Assembly: GCA_951813085.1 (NCBI GenBank)
Contig: OX638348.1
Location: 1,249,627-1,313,626, forward strand
Direction of reading: 5' to 3'
DNA length: 64,000 nucleotides
DNA from: an uncultured Opitutaceae bacterium
Lineage (GTDB): Bacteria > Verrucomicrobiota > Verrucomicrobiia > Opitutales > Opitutaceae
The stretch's first letter is position 1. The number at the start of each line of letters is the position of its first letter. Shown in pieces: positions 55,020 through 63,817 of this stretch. A program made the position numbers and the translations under genes. The notes beneath the pieces are model-generated. The model was not told the origin of the DNA, did no database searches, and worked only from the letters and a program-made list of their open reading frames with translations.

Positions 55020-56325
55020 TAAGGATATTTGTGTAAACTTTTTTTACAGATGCTTGGTTATTTGTTGTTTTCTGTGGTTCTGTCTCCGAACTCAATGGTA
55101 AAGCGGTTCAGGGCCGCGGTCCCGTTCCTCGCGGGCCTGGTCCATTTCCTGGAGATGTTGCGCATCGCCAGGTAGAAGAGCCTGTAGAGCGAGTCCGTGG
55201 TCGGGAAGAGGTTACGGTTGCGGCTGATCTTCCTGGACGAGCTGTTGAGGGGCTCGCCGGCGCTGGCGGCGCATATGGACCTTGCCGATGTCCTCGGGGC
55301 AGTCGAGGAACGGGGTCGCGCTCTCCCAATGCGCCTCCCAGCTTCTGCCGATCGCGGGGAAGCGCTCGTCGCGCTTGGACCGGAACTGGTCCAGGGCCAG
55401 CTTGGCGGCCTCGGCTGTCGGGGCCTTGCAGAGGCTCCTCAGCTCCGAGGCAGCCTGCTTCTTCTCCTTCCAGCTGACGCGCTTGAGGCTGTTGCGGAGC
55501 ATGCGCGCGATGCGCAGCTGCGCTTCGCGGCCTTCGGGTAGACCGTCTCGATGGCCTCGGACAGGCCGGACAGGCAGCATACCAGGATGCCGGATACGCC
55601 CCGGCCCTTCAGCTCGGTGAGGACGTTCAGCCAGAACTTGGAGCCCTCGCTCCGGGAGGACCGCATCCCCAGCGCCTCCCTGCGCCCCTCCATAGCTATC
55701 GCCAGGGCCAGGCAGACCGCCCGGTTGGAGACCTCGCCCTCGCGCCGCGCCTTGGCCACGGTCGCGTCGAAGTGGACGATCGGGTACGCCCGCGCCTGCC
55801 ACTGCTCGACCTCCTCGGCCGCCGCCTCGGCGGCGCTGGGGATGAGCATGGGCGAGACCTCCACCTTGTGCATCCCAAGCAGGCGCTCCTGGACGTCCCG
55901 GACCGCCAGGCCCCGAGAGCGCCGGCTCACGACCGCCTCGCCGAAGCCGTCGAAGCGGCGCTGCCTCTTCGGAGCGAGCGCCGGCTCGAGCTCGCCCTTG
56001 CGGTCCCGGGGAACCTCGATCGCAAGCTTCCCGTCGTCGCTGCGAAGCGTCTTGCCGCTGCGCCCGCTGCGGACGTTCCCGCCATTGGCCCAGGCATGCT
56101 TCCCCCGCCCCAGGTGAGCGGTCAGCCCCGCGTCCAGAACCCGGTTCATCAGCCGCTTCTTCAGCTCTGCTAAAAGCCCTTCGGGACCCACCAGGCCCTC
56201 CGGGCCGCTATAGCCGTCGAGAGGCTGGTCGATCAGCTCCTCCTTGATCTCGTCTTCCATTCGATGTTCTCTCCAGCGCTTAAGAACATCAGTTCGAATC
56301 ATTTACACAAAAAATTTTACAGGCT
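55020..56325 (-). mobile_element. IS256-family (Mutator type) insertion element, degenerate
   Basis: The terminal regions hold ATTTGTGTAAAC near 55025 and TTTACACAAAAAATTTTACAG at 56303-56322, inverted relative to each other. The inside is a GC-rich transposase gene on the minus strand, in strong contrast to the AT-rich genes on both sides. The transposase is broken, so the element is inactive. Confidence 0.82.
55085..56302 (-). pseudogene. IS256-family transposase with two frameshifts
   Basis: Frame 1 (from 56302) has MEDEIKEELIDQPLDGYSGP, AHLGRGKHAWANGGNVRSGR, LAIEVPRDRKGELEP, YPIVHFDATVAKARREGEVS with the first catalytic Asp, and GVSGILVCCLSGLSEAIETV with the second catalytic position altered in context. 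Near 55540 the frame changes (RIARMLRNSLKRVSWKEKKQ) and near 55240 again (AGEPLNSSSRKISRNRNLF, FYLAMRNISRKWTRPARN). Both shifts look like small insertions. It is a typical Mutator-type transposase, about 400 residues if whole. Confidence 0.85.
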
Positions 56326-56386
56326 CGACGATTTGCTAGTAAGCGCAAGTAGAGTTGGTGCACTAGGTTTAGTATTACATTTTGCG

Positions 56387-56415
56387 ACCCGCCATCTTGT
56401 GTGGCGGGTTTTTTT
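56387..56415 (+). terminator. Intrinsic terminator at the right edge of the island
   Basis: ACCCGCCA pairs with TGGCGGGT (7-nt loop) and is followed by seven T. It lies just right of the IS256-type element, before the membrane protein gene. It may be the original terminator of the gene cluster ended by ftsH, now moved away by the island; this is inference. Confidence 0.8.
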
Positions 56416-56475
56416 ATCGCCCTTAAATCTGTAGTTGATGCATTCTTTGAATTTCGAAAACAGCGAGATGGCTTT

Positions 56476-57234
56476 ATGAATTCGTATGCTAGGATTTCGT
56501 TTTGGATAATAGTACTGCTCCTTTCACTCGAGTTTGCCTTAGCAATTTTGCACATCTCGATAATGACGGTATTCTCGGGGCAGGAAATTCTCGAGGACCT
56601 GTTTGACGTGGGTTATGAGAGTAACGTGCCTACCTGGTTTTCATCAGTTCAATTTTTGCTGTTAGGGTTAGTATGCGGTTCAATCTATGTATTTCAGAGA
56701 GAATTGCATCCAGAAAAGAAATTCAGTATATTGTGGATAGCTTGCGCATTGGGTTGCTTCTTTCTATCTTTAGATGAAGTAGCGATGATTCACGAAACCG
56801 CTGGCTCGCTATTTGAGCGATACTTAGAGGGCAACGAAACACCCACTATCGACAGTGCATTATCAGACTTTAATTCGTATTACTGGGTTCTGGTCTATGT
56901 GCCATTGGCGCTTCCTATCGCAATTTGGCTAGTTTGGTTCTTTTCGAGAGAGTTAGGAAGATACCGGATTTTTCCAATCGTAGGCATGATCCTTTTTCTT
57001 CTGGGCGCGGTTGGTGTCGATTATCATGAAGGCACTTGCAGCGACGTGGATGAGGACCAGATCACAGGGATTGCTAGATGGATAGTTGTTGAAATGGATA
57101 GCTACTTGATCGAAGAAATGTTGGGTGTTACTCTCGCTTTGATGGGCTGTCTTTTTTTATCGGCAGAACTCTTTCCAAAGTACTTAGGCAAGATAGGCGC
57201 GAAGAATGGCGATACATCAAAGCTAGAAGATTAG
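56476..57234 (+). CDS. Multi-pass membrane protein of unknown function
   Basis: Protein of 252 residues starting at ATG 56476; an upstream open part overlaps the terminator and is not credible. It has six or so hydrophobic helices: SFWIIVLLLSLEFALAILHI, SVQFLLLGLVCGSIYVF, ILWIACALGCFFLSLDEVAM, VLVYVPLALPIAIWLVWFF, IVGMILFLLGAVGVDY and LGVTLALMGCLFLSAELF. The loops hold conserved-looking acidic and His residues (LDEVAMIHETAG, DYHEGTCSDVDED). I recognise no family. The base composition is lower in GC than its downstream neighbours. Confidence 0.75.
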   Translation: MNSYARISFWIIVLLLSLEFALAILHISIMTVFSGQEILEDLFDVGYESNVPTWFSSVQFLLLGLVCGSIYVFQRELHPEKKFSILWIACALGCFFLSLDEVAMIHETAGSLFERYLEGNETPTIDSALSDFNSYYWVLVYVPLALPIAIWLVWFFSRELGRYRIFPIVGMILFLLGAVGVDYHEGTCSDVDEDQITGIARWIVVEMDSYLIEEMLGVTLALMGCLFLSAELFPKYLGKIGAKNGDTSKLED

Positions 57235-57297
57235 AATTCGAATCCTACTCGTTAGCTGAGGCTTTACTTTCTGGATGGCTGCCCGTTTTTTCAATGG

Positions 57298-58452
57298 GTG
57301 AAATCTGCAAAACGAAAAGCGAAATTACCTTTCCCAATTTTGATGTACGCGGATACGCGTACTTCCGCAGACCAATTATACTTCGCGAAGTTCGGAGTTC
57401 CCGCCGCGTTTATATCGCTGATGAAAGGCTCTAAGCGTATCGGCGTATTCAGCCAGCTAGAGTATGCTCGGGCAATTAAGGAGTCTGCGCTTGATTCCAT
57501 TCTCTCGTTAGAAGAATGGACTGAAAATGCTCGAAATCGATTTGAGCGCGCGAACGTAGGCGTTGCCGAAACAATAGCGACACTTGCTAAATCGTATCAG
57601 ATAAGTGGATTCCGAGTTCCCGCCGATTTTCCGGCTTGGCTCGCATTTGGCCTGCAGGATTTGGGTTTCGAAATAGAAGCCGTCAAGACCTCGATATTTC
57701 CTGGACGGGAAACGAAGTCTGAAGAAGAAATGCGCCACATTCTCGAAGGGAACCGATGCAGCGCCGCTGGGATTCGCGCTGCGGAAGAGATGCTCAAGAA
57801 GGCGAACATTAAAGGCAGCTATCTCTACTTAGACGGTAAGCGACTGACCTCGGAGCGATTGCGCGAGTCGATTGAGATTGCTTGCTTGTCAGCGGGCTCG
57901 ATTCCGCTGGATACGATCGCAGCAGGGGGCGACCAGGCCTGTGATCCGCACTGCGCTGGCAACGGTCCGTTGAAAGCGAACGAGCTGATTATCGTCGATG
58001 TCTTTCCGCGTGTCGCGAAAACCGGCTACCATGGCGATATGACCCGTACCTTTCTGAAAGGGTCGCCATCGGATAGCCAACGCTCCTTGGTTGCGGCGGT
58101 TCGTGGCGCTCATCGGCAGGCGGTCAAGCGAGTGAGAACGGGAGTGAATGGCCGGACGATCCATCGATCAGTCCAGAAGTATTTCGATGAACGCGGCTTT
58201 GCGACGACTCGAGATGAGAATGGTTCCCAAGGCTTTTTTCACGGGACGGGCCATGGACTCGGTCTTGAAGTGCATGAAGCGCCGCGTGTTTCCATCGTAG
58301 ATAGTCGATTGAAGCGAAATGCGGTGATCACGATAGAGCCCGGGCTGTATTACCCGGGTTTGGGCGGTTGCCGCGTCGAAGACGTTGTCGGAGTGTTGGA
58401 TACTGGCGCGAAAATGCTGAGCTCCTATCCCTATCGCTGGATTCTTAAATAG
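57298..58452 (+). CDS. M24 family metallopeptidase (Xaa-Pro aminopeptidase type)
   Basis: Predicted cytoplasmic aminopeptidase of 384 residues with a pita-bread fold. The start is GTG 57298; a later ATG at 57343 is possible. The N-terminal creatinase-like domain is degenerate. The catalytic domain has IVDVFPRVAKTGYHGDMTRT near 231 (two Asp metal ligands), FHGTGHGLGLEVHEAPRV near 312 (His), TIEPGLYYPGLGG near 342 (Glu) and CRVEDVVGV (Glu). All five usual metal ligands appear present. The Fpg-like gene follows 11 bp downstream, so an operon is likely. Confidence 0.92.
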   Translation: MKSAKRKAKLPFPILMYADTRTSADQLYFAKFGVPAAFISLMKGSKRIGVFSQLEYARAIKESALDSILSLEEWTENARNRFERANVGVAETIATLAKSYQISGFRVPADFPAWLAFGLQDLGFEIEAVKTSIFPGRETKSEEEMRHILEGNRCSAAGIRAAEEMLKKANIKGSYLYLDGKRLTSERLRESIEIACLSAGSIPLDTIAAGGDQACDPHCAGNGPLKANELIIVDVFPRVAKTGYHGDMTRTFLKGSPSDSQRSLVAAVRGAHRQAVKRVRTGVNGRTIHRSVQKYFDERGFATTRDENGSQGFFHGTGHGLGLEVHEAPRVSIVDSRLKRNAVITIEPGLYYPGLGGCRVEDVVGVLDTGAKMLSSYPYRWILK

Positions 58453-58463
58453 GTCAGAATTGG

Positions 58464-59258
58464 ATGCCGGAACTTGCGGAGGTCGCTTATTATTGCGGTT
58501 GTTGGGCTTCAGGAAAAGGCGCTCCAATCAAGGAAGCGCGTATAAATTCTAATGTTAGGTGCGTTCGTGGATTGGATACGAAATCTCTCATCGAGCAATT
58601 GCTTGGGAGAGCTTTGCTTTCTTGGCGAACGCATGGAAAACGCATGCTCTTTGAATTTGAGTCCGGCCTATGGCTAGGAGCGCATTTAGGGATGACCGGC
58701 AGCCTAGCGATTCGAAGTCTGGATGAGTCCTTGGAGAAACATGATCATTTAGCTCTATATACGGATGCTGGATGGCTTGTATTCAACGATCCGAGGCAAT
58801 TCGGGAAACTCGAATATTACAATTGTCCTGATGTGCCAGAATTCTGGTCGAAACTGCCACCTGAGCCGATGATTCCTGAATTTACTCCCGATCATTTCGC
58901 ATCGATCTTGAAGCGCCGCAGCAAGGCTCCCTTGAAGAGTCTCCTGCTGGTTCAGGATCTTTTTCCTGGGGTAGGAAACTGGATGGCTGACGAAATATTG
59001 TGGAAGGCGCGGATTCGTCCGGATCGAAACGCTCATTCATTGGATCCAAGAGAAGCGAAGAAGCTTTATCGCTCAATTAGATTTGTCTGTCGGGGCGCCC
59101 TAAAGCATATTGCTCCCAACTATTCAGACCCTCCACGGACCTGGCTATTTCAGCATCGATGGAAGCAGGGAGGAATATGCCCTAGAACAGGAGAACCCCT
59201 TGAGCGAATCGAGGTTGGAGGAAGAACCACATGCTGGTCTCCCGCTTGGCAAGCTTAA
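58464..59258 (+). CDS. Fpg/Nei-like DNA glycosylase without zinc-finger cysteines
   Basis: Base-excision repair glycosylase-type protein of 264 residues. The N-terminus is [12 protein letters not shown] (catalytic Pro2 and Glu3), with the conserved Lys near 59 (HGKRMLFEF) and [10 protein letters not shown]. The helix-two-turn-helix is [20 protein letters not shown], then [12 protein letters not shown]. The C-terminal zinc-finger region should carry four Cys; here it reads [20 protein letters not shown], then CWSPAWQ. Only the first ligand and one displaced Cys remain, so it may fold as a zincless finger. It lies after the M24 gene and convergent to pdxH (4-bp overlap). Confidence 0.88.
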   Translation: MPELAEVAYYCGCWASGKGAPIKEARINSNVRCVRGLDTKSLIEQLLGRALLSWRTHGKRMLFEFESGLWLGAHLGMTGSLAIRSLDESLEKHDHLALYTDAGWLVFNDPRQFGKLEYYNCPDVPEFWSKLPPEPMIPEFTPDHFASILKRRSKAPLKSLLLVQDLFPGVGNWMADEILWKARIRPDRNAHSLDPREAKKLYRSIRFVCRGALKHIAPNYSDPPRTWLFQHRWKQGGICPRTGEPLERIEVGGRTTCWSPAWQA

Positions 59259-59899
59259 GGAGAGAGCCGGTCGATCGCCCAATTATCGTCATTGCCTAAT
59301 GAATACAGAAAGCGATCGTGGATGCGATTGTCGCCCCCTTGCCAAAACTCGATGGAATTGGGTTTAACGCGGTAGCCACCCCAAAACGATGGGAGCGGAA
59401 CGTCCCCTTTCTTGAATTTTTGCTTCATCTCATCGAGTTTCGCTTGCAGAAGGGCTCTCGAGGAAATAACTGAGCTTTGCTTGGACGCCCAGGCCCCGAT
59501 CTGGCTGCCGAATGGGCGGGTAATGAAATACTTGAGCGATTCCGTAGCAGAGATTTTTTCGGCCACGCCCGTGATCGCTACCTGCCTATGGATCGAAACC
59601 CAAGGGAATAGAAGCGAGACACGCTGGTTGCCATCAATTTGGATAGCTTTGCGACTCTCGAAATTCGTGAAGAAGACGAAGCCGTTTGTTCCGAATCCCT
59701 TCAAAAGAACCGTTCTCTGGAACGGTTGCCCGGTTGCATCGACCGTAGCCAGTGACATGGCATTGGGTTCGATCACCTCGAGCGTTTGGGCCTGCGAAAA
59801 CCAGGTCTCGAATTGTTGGATAGGGTTAGCGGCGAGATCTTTGCGGCGGAGGCTTTTCCCGGTATATTCCTCTCTGAGTTGGCTAATGTCGATGGCCAC
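59255..59899 (-). CDS. pdxH: Pyridoxamine 5'-phosphate oxidase
   Basis: FMN oxidase of 214 residues that makes pyridoxal phosphate from pyridoxine or pyridoxamine phosphate. The start is [20 protein letters not shown]. Family motifs are [20 protein letters not shown] near 85, [40 protein letters not shown] near 131 and the C-terminal [20 protein letters not shown], ending [11 protein letters not shown]. It is complete. A small gene of unknown function lies 35 bp upstream on the same strand. Confidence 0.97.
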   Translation of the reverse strand: MAIDISQLREEYTGKSLRRKDLAANPIQQFETWFSQAQTLEVIEPNAMSLATVDATGQPFQRTVLLKGFGTNGFVFFTNFESRKAIQIDGNQRVSLLFPWVSIHRQVAITGVAEKISATESLKYFITRPFGSQIGAWASKQSSVISSRALLQAKLDEMKQKFKKGDVPLPSFWGGYRVKPNSIEFWQGGDNRIHDRFLYSLGNDDNWAIDRLSP

Positions 59900-59934
59900 G
59901 GAAGCGTACTTGTCAATCGGGGGAACAGATAGCC

Positions 59935-60183
59935 CTATTTATTTGCGTCGTCCTTGAATCGCTTGAGCGCATCGCTCGCCAATTCCGAAACCGACTTCAA
60001 ATTGTTATGGAGCCGTTCGAGTTCCTTGTCGTCAAAAATGTCCGCGTAGGCGGAAACGGCGGTTGAGCCTTCAGCTCCACTGGCTTTCGGTGGACTGGAT
60101 TCGAGCCGTTTTACAAAGTCTGGGCGTTTCTCTGGACTACGATTTGGGCGAATCGGATTTGAATTGGGGTCGACGCTGTCCAT
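59935..60183 (-). CDS. Small hypothetical protein upstream of pdxH
   Basis: Protein of 82 residues, polar and low in hydrophobics. The N-terminal half is Pro/Ser-rich ([18 protein letters not shown]) and probably disordered; the C-terminal half looks helical ([19 protein letters not shown], then [14 protein letters not shown]). No signal peptide, no known family. Same strand as pdxH, so probably cotranscribed. Confidence 0.6.
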   Translation of the reverse strand: MDSVDPNSNPIRPNRSPEKRPDFVKRLESSPPKASGAEGSTAVSAYADIFDDKELERLHNNLKSVSELASDALKRFKDDANK

Positions 60184-60439
60184 GGGAGTTTAGGTGATGA
60201 GCAATTATTCCTTCCTCTAGAGCGCGCGGCCTTGAATTTTTTAGGGGAAGCGCCCTATGCAGTTTGCGCGATCGAAGATACCAAACGGTGGATGGTTGCC
60301 CTAAAAGGAACGTTTTTTCCCTGCGATGCAATCGATTTTGGGCAAAATAGAGGATATCCTCTATGGGAATCGGCGGCTTTAGGTTCAAGCGCTAAGCGCT
60401 TTTAGACGATTGTCTCAGTGCGGAGCGATCCGCCACGGA

Positions 60440-60733
60440 ATGAAACGCGGGCGAATGGACACGGAAGTATTGAATATCTCTATTGGCCCGGAGCTGGACG
60501 CTTCGCTCGCCAGGTTGGAGGGATTTTTCGACAAGTCTCGGGAGGAAATTATAGCCCTCCTGCTTGAAGAGGCGTCGTTCGTGGTGGAGGACATGTACGA
60601 GCGGAGCGGGCAGGCTTGGGATTCTGTTCGATTTGAGTACGTACATGGCGGTCGCCGCTCTCGAAAGCGCGTCGATGCGGAAGCGGCAATTGAGCGGGTC
60701 CTAAAGCGGGCGCGTGAGATGAGCCAAGAATAG
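60440..60733 (+). CDS. Hypothetical protein with a possible helical DNA-binding core
   Basis: Protein of 97 residues. The ATG at 60440 (MKRGRMDTEVLNIS) or the later ATG 60455 could be the start. The segment ISIGPELDASLARLEGFFDK followed by SREEIIALLLEEASF looks like a short strand and helices as in ribbon-helix-helix proteins; the end is basic (GGRRSRKRVDAEAAIERVLK). No firm family. It stands alone between two small genes. Confidence 0.5.
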   Translation: MKRGRMDTEVLNISIGPELDASLARLEGFFDKSREEIIALLLEEASFVVEDMYERSGQAWDSVRFEYVHGGRRSRKRVDAEAAIERVLKRAREMSQE

Positions 60734-60791
60734 GGACCTGCAACCGTCGAATTGAGTTTGTAGTTTACGGCTGCTTTTCTACGCTGGCCTT

Positions 60792-61037
60792 ATGCTCGTA
60801 ATTCGCAGAAAGGCGACCCGAAACCAGGCGTATACCGTCTTTATGTTGCCAGGATTTCACCGGGAATGGCCAACGTCGGACTATGAGCACCAAGAAATTC
60901 TGCAGCTCTATAAGCAAGATCGAGCTTATGAGGGGATCGCCAATGACTTTTCGGACTATCGTATTGGAAGCGCCATAGAGAGTGAACCGAGAGAGAATCC
61001 CTCTCGATTCGAATCCCCGTTTCCGGAGGTTCCCTAG
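60792..61037 (+). CDS. Small hypothetical protein
   Basis: Protein of 81 residues (MLVIRRKATRNQAYTVFMLP; HQEILQLYKQDRAYEGIAND). No signal peptide, no membrane segment and no family that I recognise. It is 12 bp before the PhnA-like gene on the same strand and may share its transcript. Confidence 0.5.
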   Translation: MLVIRRKATRNQAYTVFMLPGFHREWPTSDYEHQEILQLYKQDRAYEGIANDFSDYRIGSAIESEPRENPSRFESPFPEVP

Positions 61038-61049
61038 CAATTTCCACCG

Positions 61050-61451
61050 ATGGCCAGAGGACTAGAGAAGTTTCAAGAACGAGAACGGGCGCTGTCGAGA
61101 TTCGGGAAAGATCTCACTCGGAGGTCGCGGTCGAAGTGCGAATTGTGCGGCGGAGCCGGGCGCCAATTGAAGATTTTCGAGTTGGGCCCAATTCCTCGGG
61201 ACCCGGAATTCAATCGATGTGCCTTCCTTTGCCCTGAATGCACCGAGTCGCTGAATGCGCCGGAAAAGATAGATCCGGTAAAATGGCGATTCTTGGAAGA
61301 AGCCATTTGGAGCGAAGTACCCATCGTTCAAGTATTGGCCGCTCGGATACTGGAAAAAATATCTCGGAACGAACGTTGGGCCGCAGAGCTTCTGGATGCG
61401 GCTTACTTCGAGCCGGAAATTGAGTCGATGATTGAAGAAGAGTTGCTTTGA
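61050..61451 (+). CDS. PhnA-like zinc-ribbon protein
   Basis: Protein of 133 residues. The N-terminus MARGLEKFQERERALSRFGK followed by RSRSKCELCGGAGRQLKIFE resembles the PhnA zinc-ribbon start of a family common in marine bacteria. Cys pairs at KCELCG and FLCPECTESL form a likely zinc site. The C-terminal half (VKWRFLEEAIWSEVPIVQVL, AARILEKI) is helical. The true function is not known; despite the name it is not tied to phosphonate use. Convergent to the SBF-type transporter gene. Confidence 0.8.
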   Translation: MARGLEKFQERERALSRFGKDLTRRSRSKCELCGGAGRQLKIFELGPIPRDPEFNRCAFLCPECTESLNAPEKIDPVKWRFLEEAIWSEVPIVQVLAARILEKISRNERWAAELLDAAYFEPEIESMIEEELL

Positions 61452-61452
61452 G

Positions 61453-62442
61453 CTAGCTCTTTTGCGTTGTCTGAGTGAAGGAGCCGATTAGCGCGCCTCC
61501 AAGAAGAAGCTGGAGCGTATGGTACACCATCAATGGAAGGATTATTACGCTTTCAGAAATGGCGCCGCTTTGTCCGGCGAAGATGACGGAGGCCATGGGT
61601 ATACCTGCCGCTAGAGTTTTTTGGGACCCGCAATAGAACGCGGCGACGCGTTGAGGCGCGTTGGACGCTGCGCACGTGGAGGACACCCAGACTAGGCACG
61701 ACAGAGCCCCTAGAAAAAGGGCAGAATAGGCAATCGCCGTTAAAATTGAAGAGGCTCCGAATCCATTCCACACTCCATTGGCGAAACTATCGCAAAACGC
61801 AGCATACACAACGAATAGGATCAACGTGGTGTTCAAGCGCTTGATCGCTGGCTTAGCGGTCTCTATCCAATTGCGCGCGAACGTTCGAGTCAATTGACCC
61901 AGTATTACGGGAAGGAGAATATAGGTGGCGATCTTGAGAATTAGTGAGCCGACAGGCGGAAATTCGCCGCTCACTCTCGCAAAGAGCGCTAGGCACCATA
62001 GGGGAGTGGCTAGGATGCCTATGAAATTGGAAAGAGTGGCATTGAAAAGCGCTGCTGCTGCGTCGCCTTTGCTCGAAGCGGTGAATATGACCGATGATAA
62101 TATAGTAGAGGGAAGAACAGAAAGGAAAAGCAAGCCAGGCTTGATGGGGTCCGGAATCCAAGGTCCTAGCACTAGGACGATTAATAGCATCAGGAGCGGA
62201 GCCAACGCAAACACCCAGGTCTGGCAAAAAATATGTAATCGATAATTGACTACACTTTCCAAGAGCGACTTTGAGTTTATGGTTGAGCCTTGAAAAAAGA
62301 ATATCAAAGCGATCACGATATTTGTAGTGATCTCGGGTTTCAATGCGCCACCGGACGCCCCGAAGGTTGGAAAATAGTAGGCGAGCGCTACGGCGATTAA
62401 AAGTCCTGCGGTGAGGGCCTGGCTCTTGAATCGATTTATCAC
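61453..62442 (-). CDS. SBF/bile acid:sodium symporter-like transporter
   Basis: Membrane protein of 329 residues with about ten helices, of the SBF-like (bile acid:Na+ symporter 7) type. Signatures are ITTNIVIALIFFFQGSTINS near 39, LSVLPSTILSSVIFTASSKG near 107, AAALFNATLSNFIGILATPL near 129 and AFYCGSQKTLAAGIPMASVI near 266. The substrate is unknown; bacterial members transport organic anions. Its ATG overlaps the TAA/TGA end of the rhodanese-YceI gene by 4 bp, so they are cotranscribed. Confidence 0.93.
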   Translation of the reverse strand: MINRFKSQALTAGLLIAVALAYYFPTFGASGGALKPEITTNIVIALIFFFQGSTINSKSLLESVVNYRLHIFCQTWVFALAPLLMLLIVLVLGPWIPDPIKPGLLFLSVLPSTILSSVIFTASSKGDAAAALFNATLSNFIGILATPLWCLALFARVSGEFPPVGSLILKIATYILLPVILGQLTRTFARNWIETAKPAIKRLNTTLILFVVYAAFCDSFANGVWNGFGASSILTAIAYSALFLGALSCLVWVSSTCAASNAPQRVAAFYCGSQKTLAAGIPMASVIFAGQSGAISESVIILPLMVYHTLQLLLGGALIGSFTQTTQKS

Positions 62443-63335
62443 GACTTTGCGGGAGCGATAAGCTGGAAGCTGATCGAAATGAGATCATTCACGACATGCT
62501 TGCCTAGAGCCTCGTATATTCTACCGGAGCCATACTTGGAATTCCAAAGTACTCTATCAATGTCGAATTGCGCTTGAAGGGCGATCGATGCATCATCTGA
62601 GCCTAAAGTTCCGATAAACTCGATCGGTTCTGAGTGTCCTCTTAATGTGAATACGCCTTTAATTACACAGTTCGGACTACCAGGATTCGCATTCTCGATT
62701 GCTTCGACGCTCGAAAGCGAAAAATGCGAAGTAGGATAAGAATCGACCAGAAAGAAGTCATCTGTTCGAAGGTGTCCGATTAGCATGTTGGCCATTTCGG
62801 AGTCCTCGATATCGTCGCAGACGATCGCGTTCATATCCAAGGTCGCTTCTCCACCCACCAGGTTTCCGTTCTCTAGGATTAGGTGAGCGGATTCGAGCCC
62901 TATCGTTCCGTTGTGCTGATTGAGCAGATTGCGTCCGACCCATCGAACGACGCTCTTGTCAATGCTCGCTTCAAATCGTCCCGTCCGGAGCGCCGGCGCC
63001 TCGCCATTGCCTTGAGTGGGCAAGTCGTTCGCTATCCATCCTTCGAGTCCCCCAACGAGGACGAAAACCCGTTCCCAACCACTTTGGCTAAGCTTTTCGT
63101 AGGCCATTTGGCTGGCTTCATAAGCGTCGCTCAGACCGTAAACCACGATTTCAGTAGATTTGTCGGGGGACAGGGCAGCCGTCTTTTCCAAGAACTCGAT
63201 TTCGTAGACGCAGGCATTCAAGGCGCTTGGCAACCTGGATCGCTCGAAATGCTCGTCGGGCAGGATGTCGAGAATGATAGGGGCCGTATTTTGGGCGAGC
63301 CGGGCGTTGAGGGTGTCGGAGTCGATTGTCTGCAT
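62439..63335 (-). CDS. Rhodanese-like/YceI-like fusion protein
   Basis: Protein of 298 residues in two domains. Residues 1-110 resemble a rhodanese (IDSDTLNARLAQNTAPIILD; GLEGWIANDLPTQGN), but the usual active-site Cys is Gly67 in STEIVVYGLSDAYEA, so sulfur transfer is unlikely. Residues 120-298 resemble the YceI lipid-binding beta barrel (DKSVVRWVGRNLLNQHNGTI; NMLIGHLRTDDFFLVDSYPT; GVFTLRGHSEPIEFIGTL). There is no signal peptide, unlike most YceI proteins. It may bind a hydrophobic ligand in the cytoplasm. Coupled to the SBF-like transporter gene. Confidence 0.82.
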   Translation of the reverse strand: MQTIDSDTLNARLAQNTAPIILDILPDEHFERSRLPSALNACVYEIEFLEKTAALSPDKSTEIVVYGLSDAYEASQMAYEKLSQSGWERVFVLVGGLEGWIANDLPTQGNGEAPALRTGRFEASIDKSVVRWVGRNLLNQHNGTIGLESAHLILENGNLVGGEATLDMNAIVCDDIEDSEMANMLIGHLRTDDFFLVDSYPTSHFSLSSVEAIENANPGSPNCVIKGVFTLRGHSEPIEFIGTLGSDDASIALQAQFDIDRVLWNSKYGSGRIYEALGKHVVNDLISISFQLIAPAKS

Positions 63336-63397
63336 CGGATTGGCGGAGGACTGAGAGGATCAAATCCCTTCCCCTAGACATTCGCAATGATTACCTT

Positions 63398-63817
63398 TCA
63401 GGGAATATTCAGCTCCATCTCCTGGTGATCGATGCCGGCTTCCCGGTAGACAGGGCCTTTCGGATTGAAGCCGAAGCGCTCGTAAAACGGGATCGCCGAA
63501 ACCTGCGACGACAGGATGATACGCTCTATTTTTCGATCTTTGACGGCCGTGAGCAGAGCTCTGAAGATTTGGGTGCCAATTCCCTGTGAGCGAAAGGGCT
63601 TGAGAACGGCCATTCGCCCAATGTGGCCATCTGGCAGTAGCCTGCCTGTGCCGACCGGTTCCTTGTCCTTAAATGCCAGGGCATGTAGACATTGGGAATC
63701 GCGTCCGTCGATCTCCAGGTCCGGATCAACATGCTGTTCCTTTACGAACACATCGAAACGTATCGATAGAATGGCGTTTTCTTGGGAATTGAAATCGGTG
63801 AGTTCCACTCGAATCAT
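63398..63817 (-). CDS. GNAT family N-acetyltransferase
   Basis: Acetyltransferase of 139 residues, close to the ElaA type. Features: FDVFVKEQHVDPDLEIDGRD at the start, VGTGRLLPDGHIGRMAVLKP near 56, RSQGIGTQIFRALLTAVKDR (the acetyl-CoA binding loop R/QxxGxG) near 75, and FYERFGFNPKGPVYREAGID at the end. The substrate is unknown. The next gene to the right lies outside the window; 63818-64000 shows no clear gene. Confidence 0.9.
   Translation of the reverse strand: MIRVELTDFNSQENAILSIRFDVFVKEQHVDPDLEIDGRDSQCLHALAFKDKEPVGTGRLLPDGHIGRMAVLKPFRSQGIGTQIFRALLTAVKDRKIERIILSSQVSAIPFYERFGFNPKGPVYREAGIDHQEMELNIP

Noticed and set aside
55551..56117. Plus-strand frame of 188 codons opposite the IS256 transposase
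   Set aside because: Arg/Ser/Pro-rich shadow that comes from high GC content, no family features.
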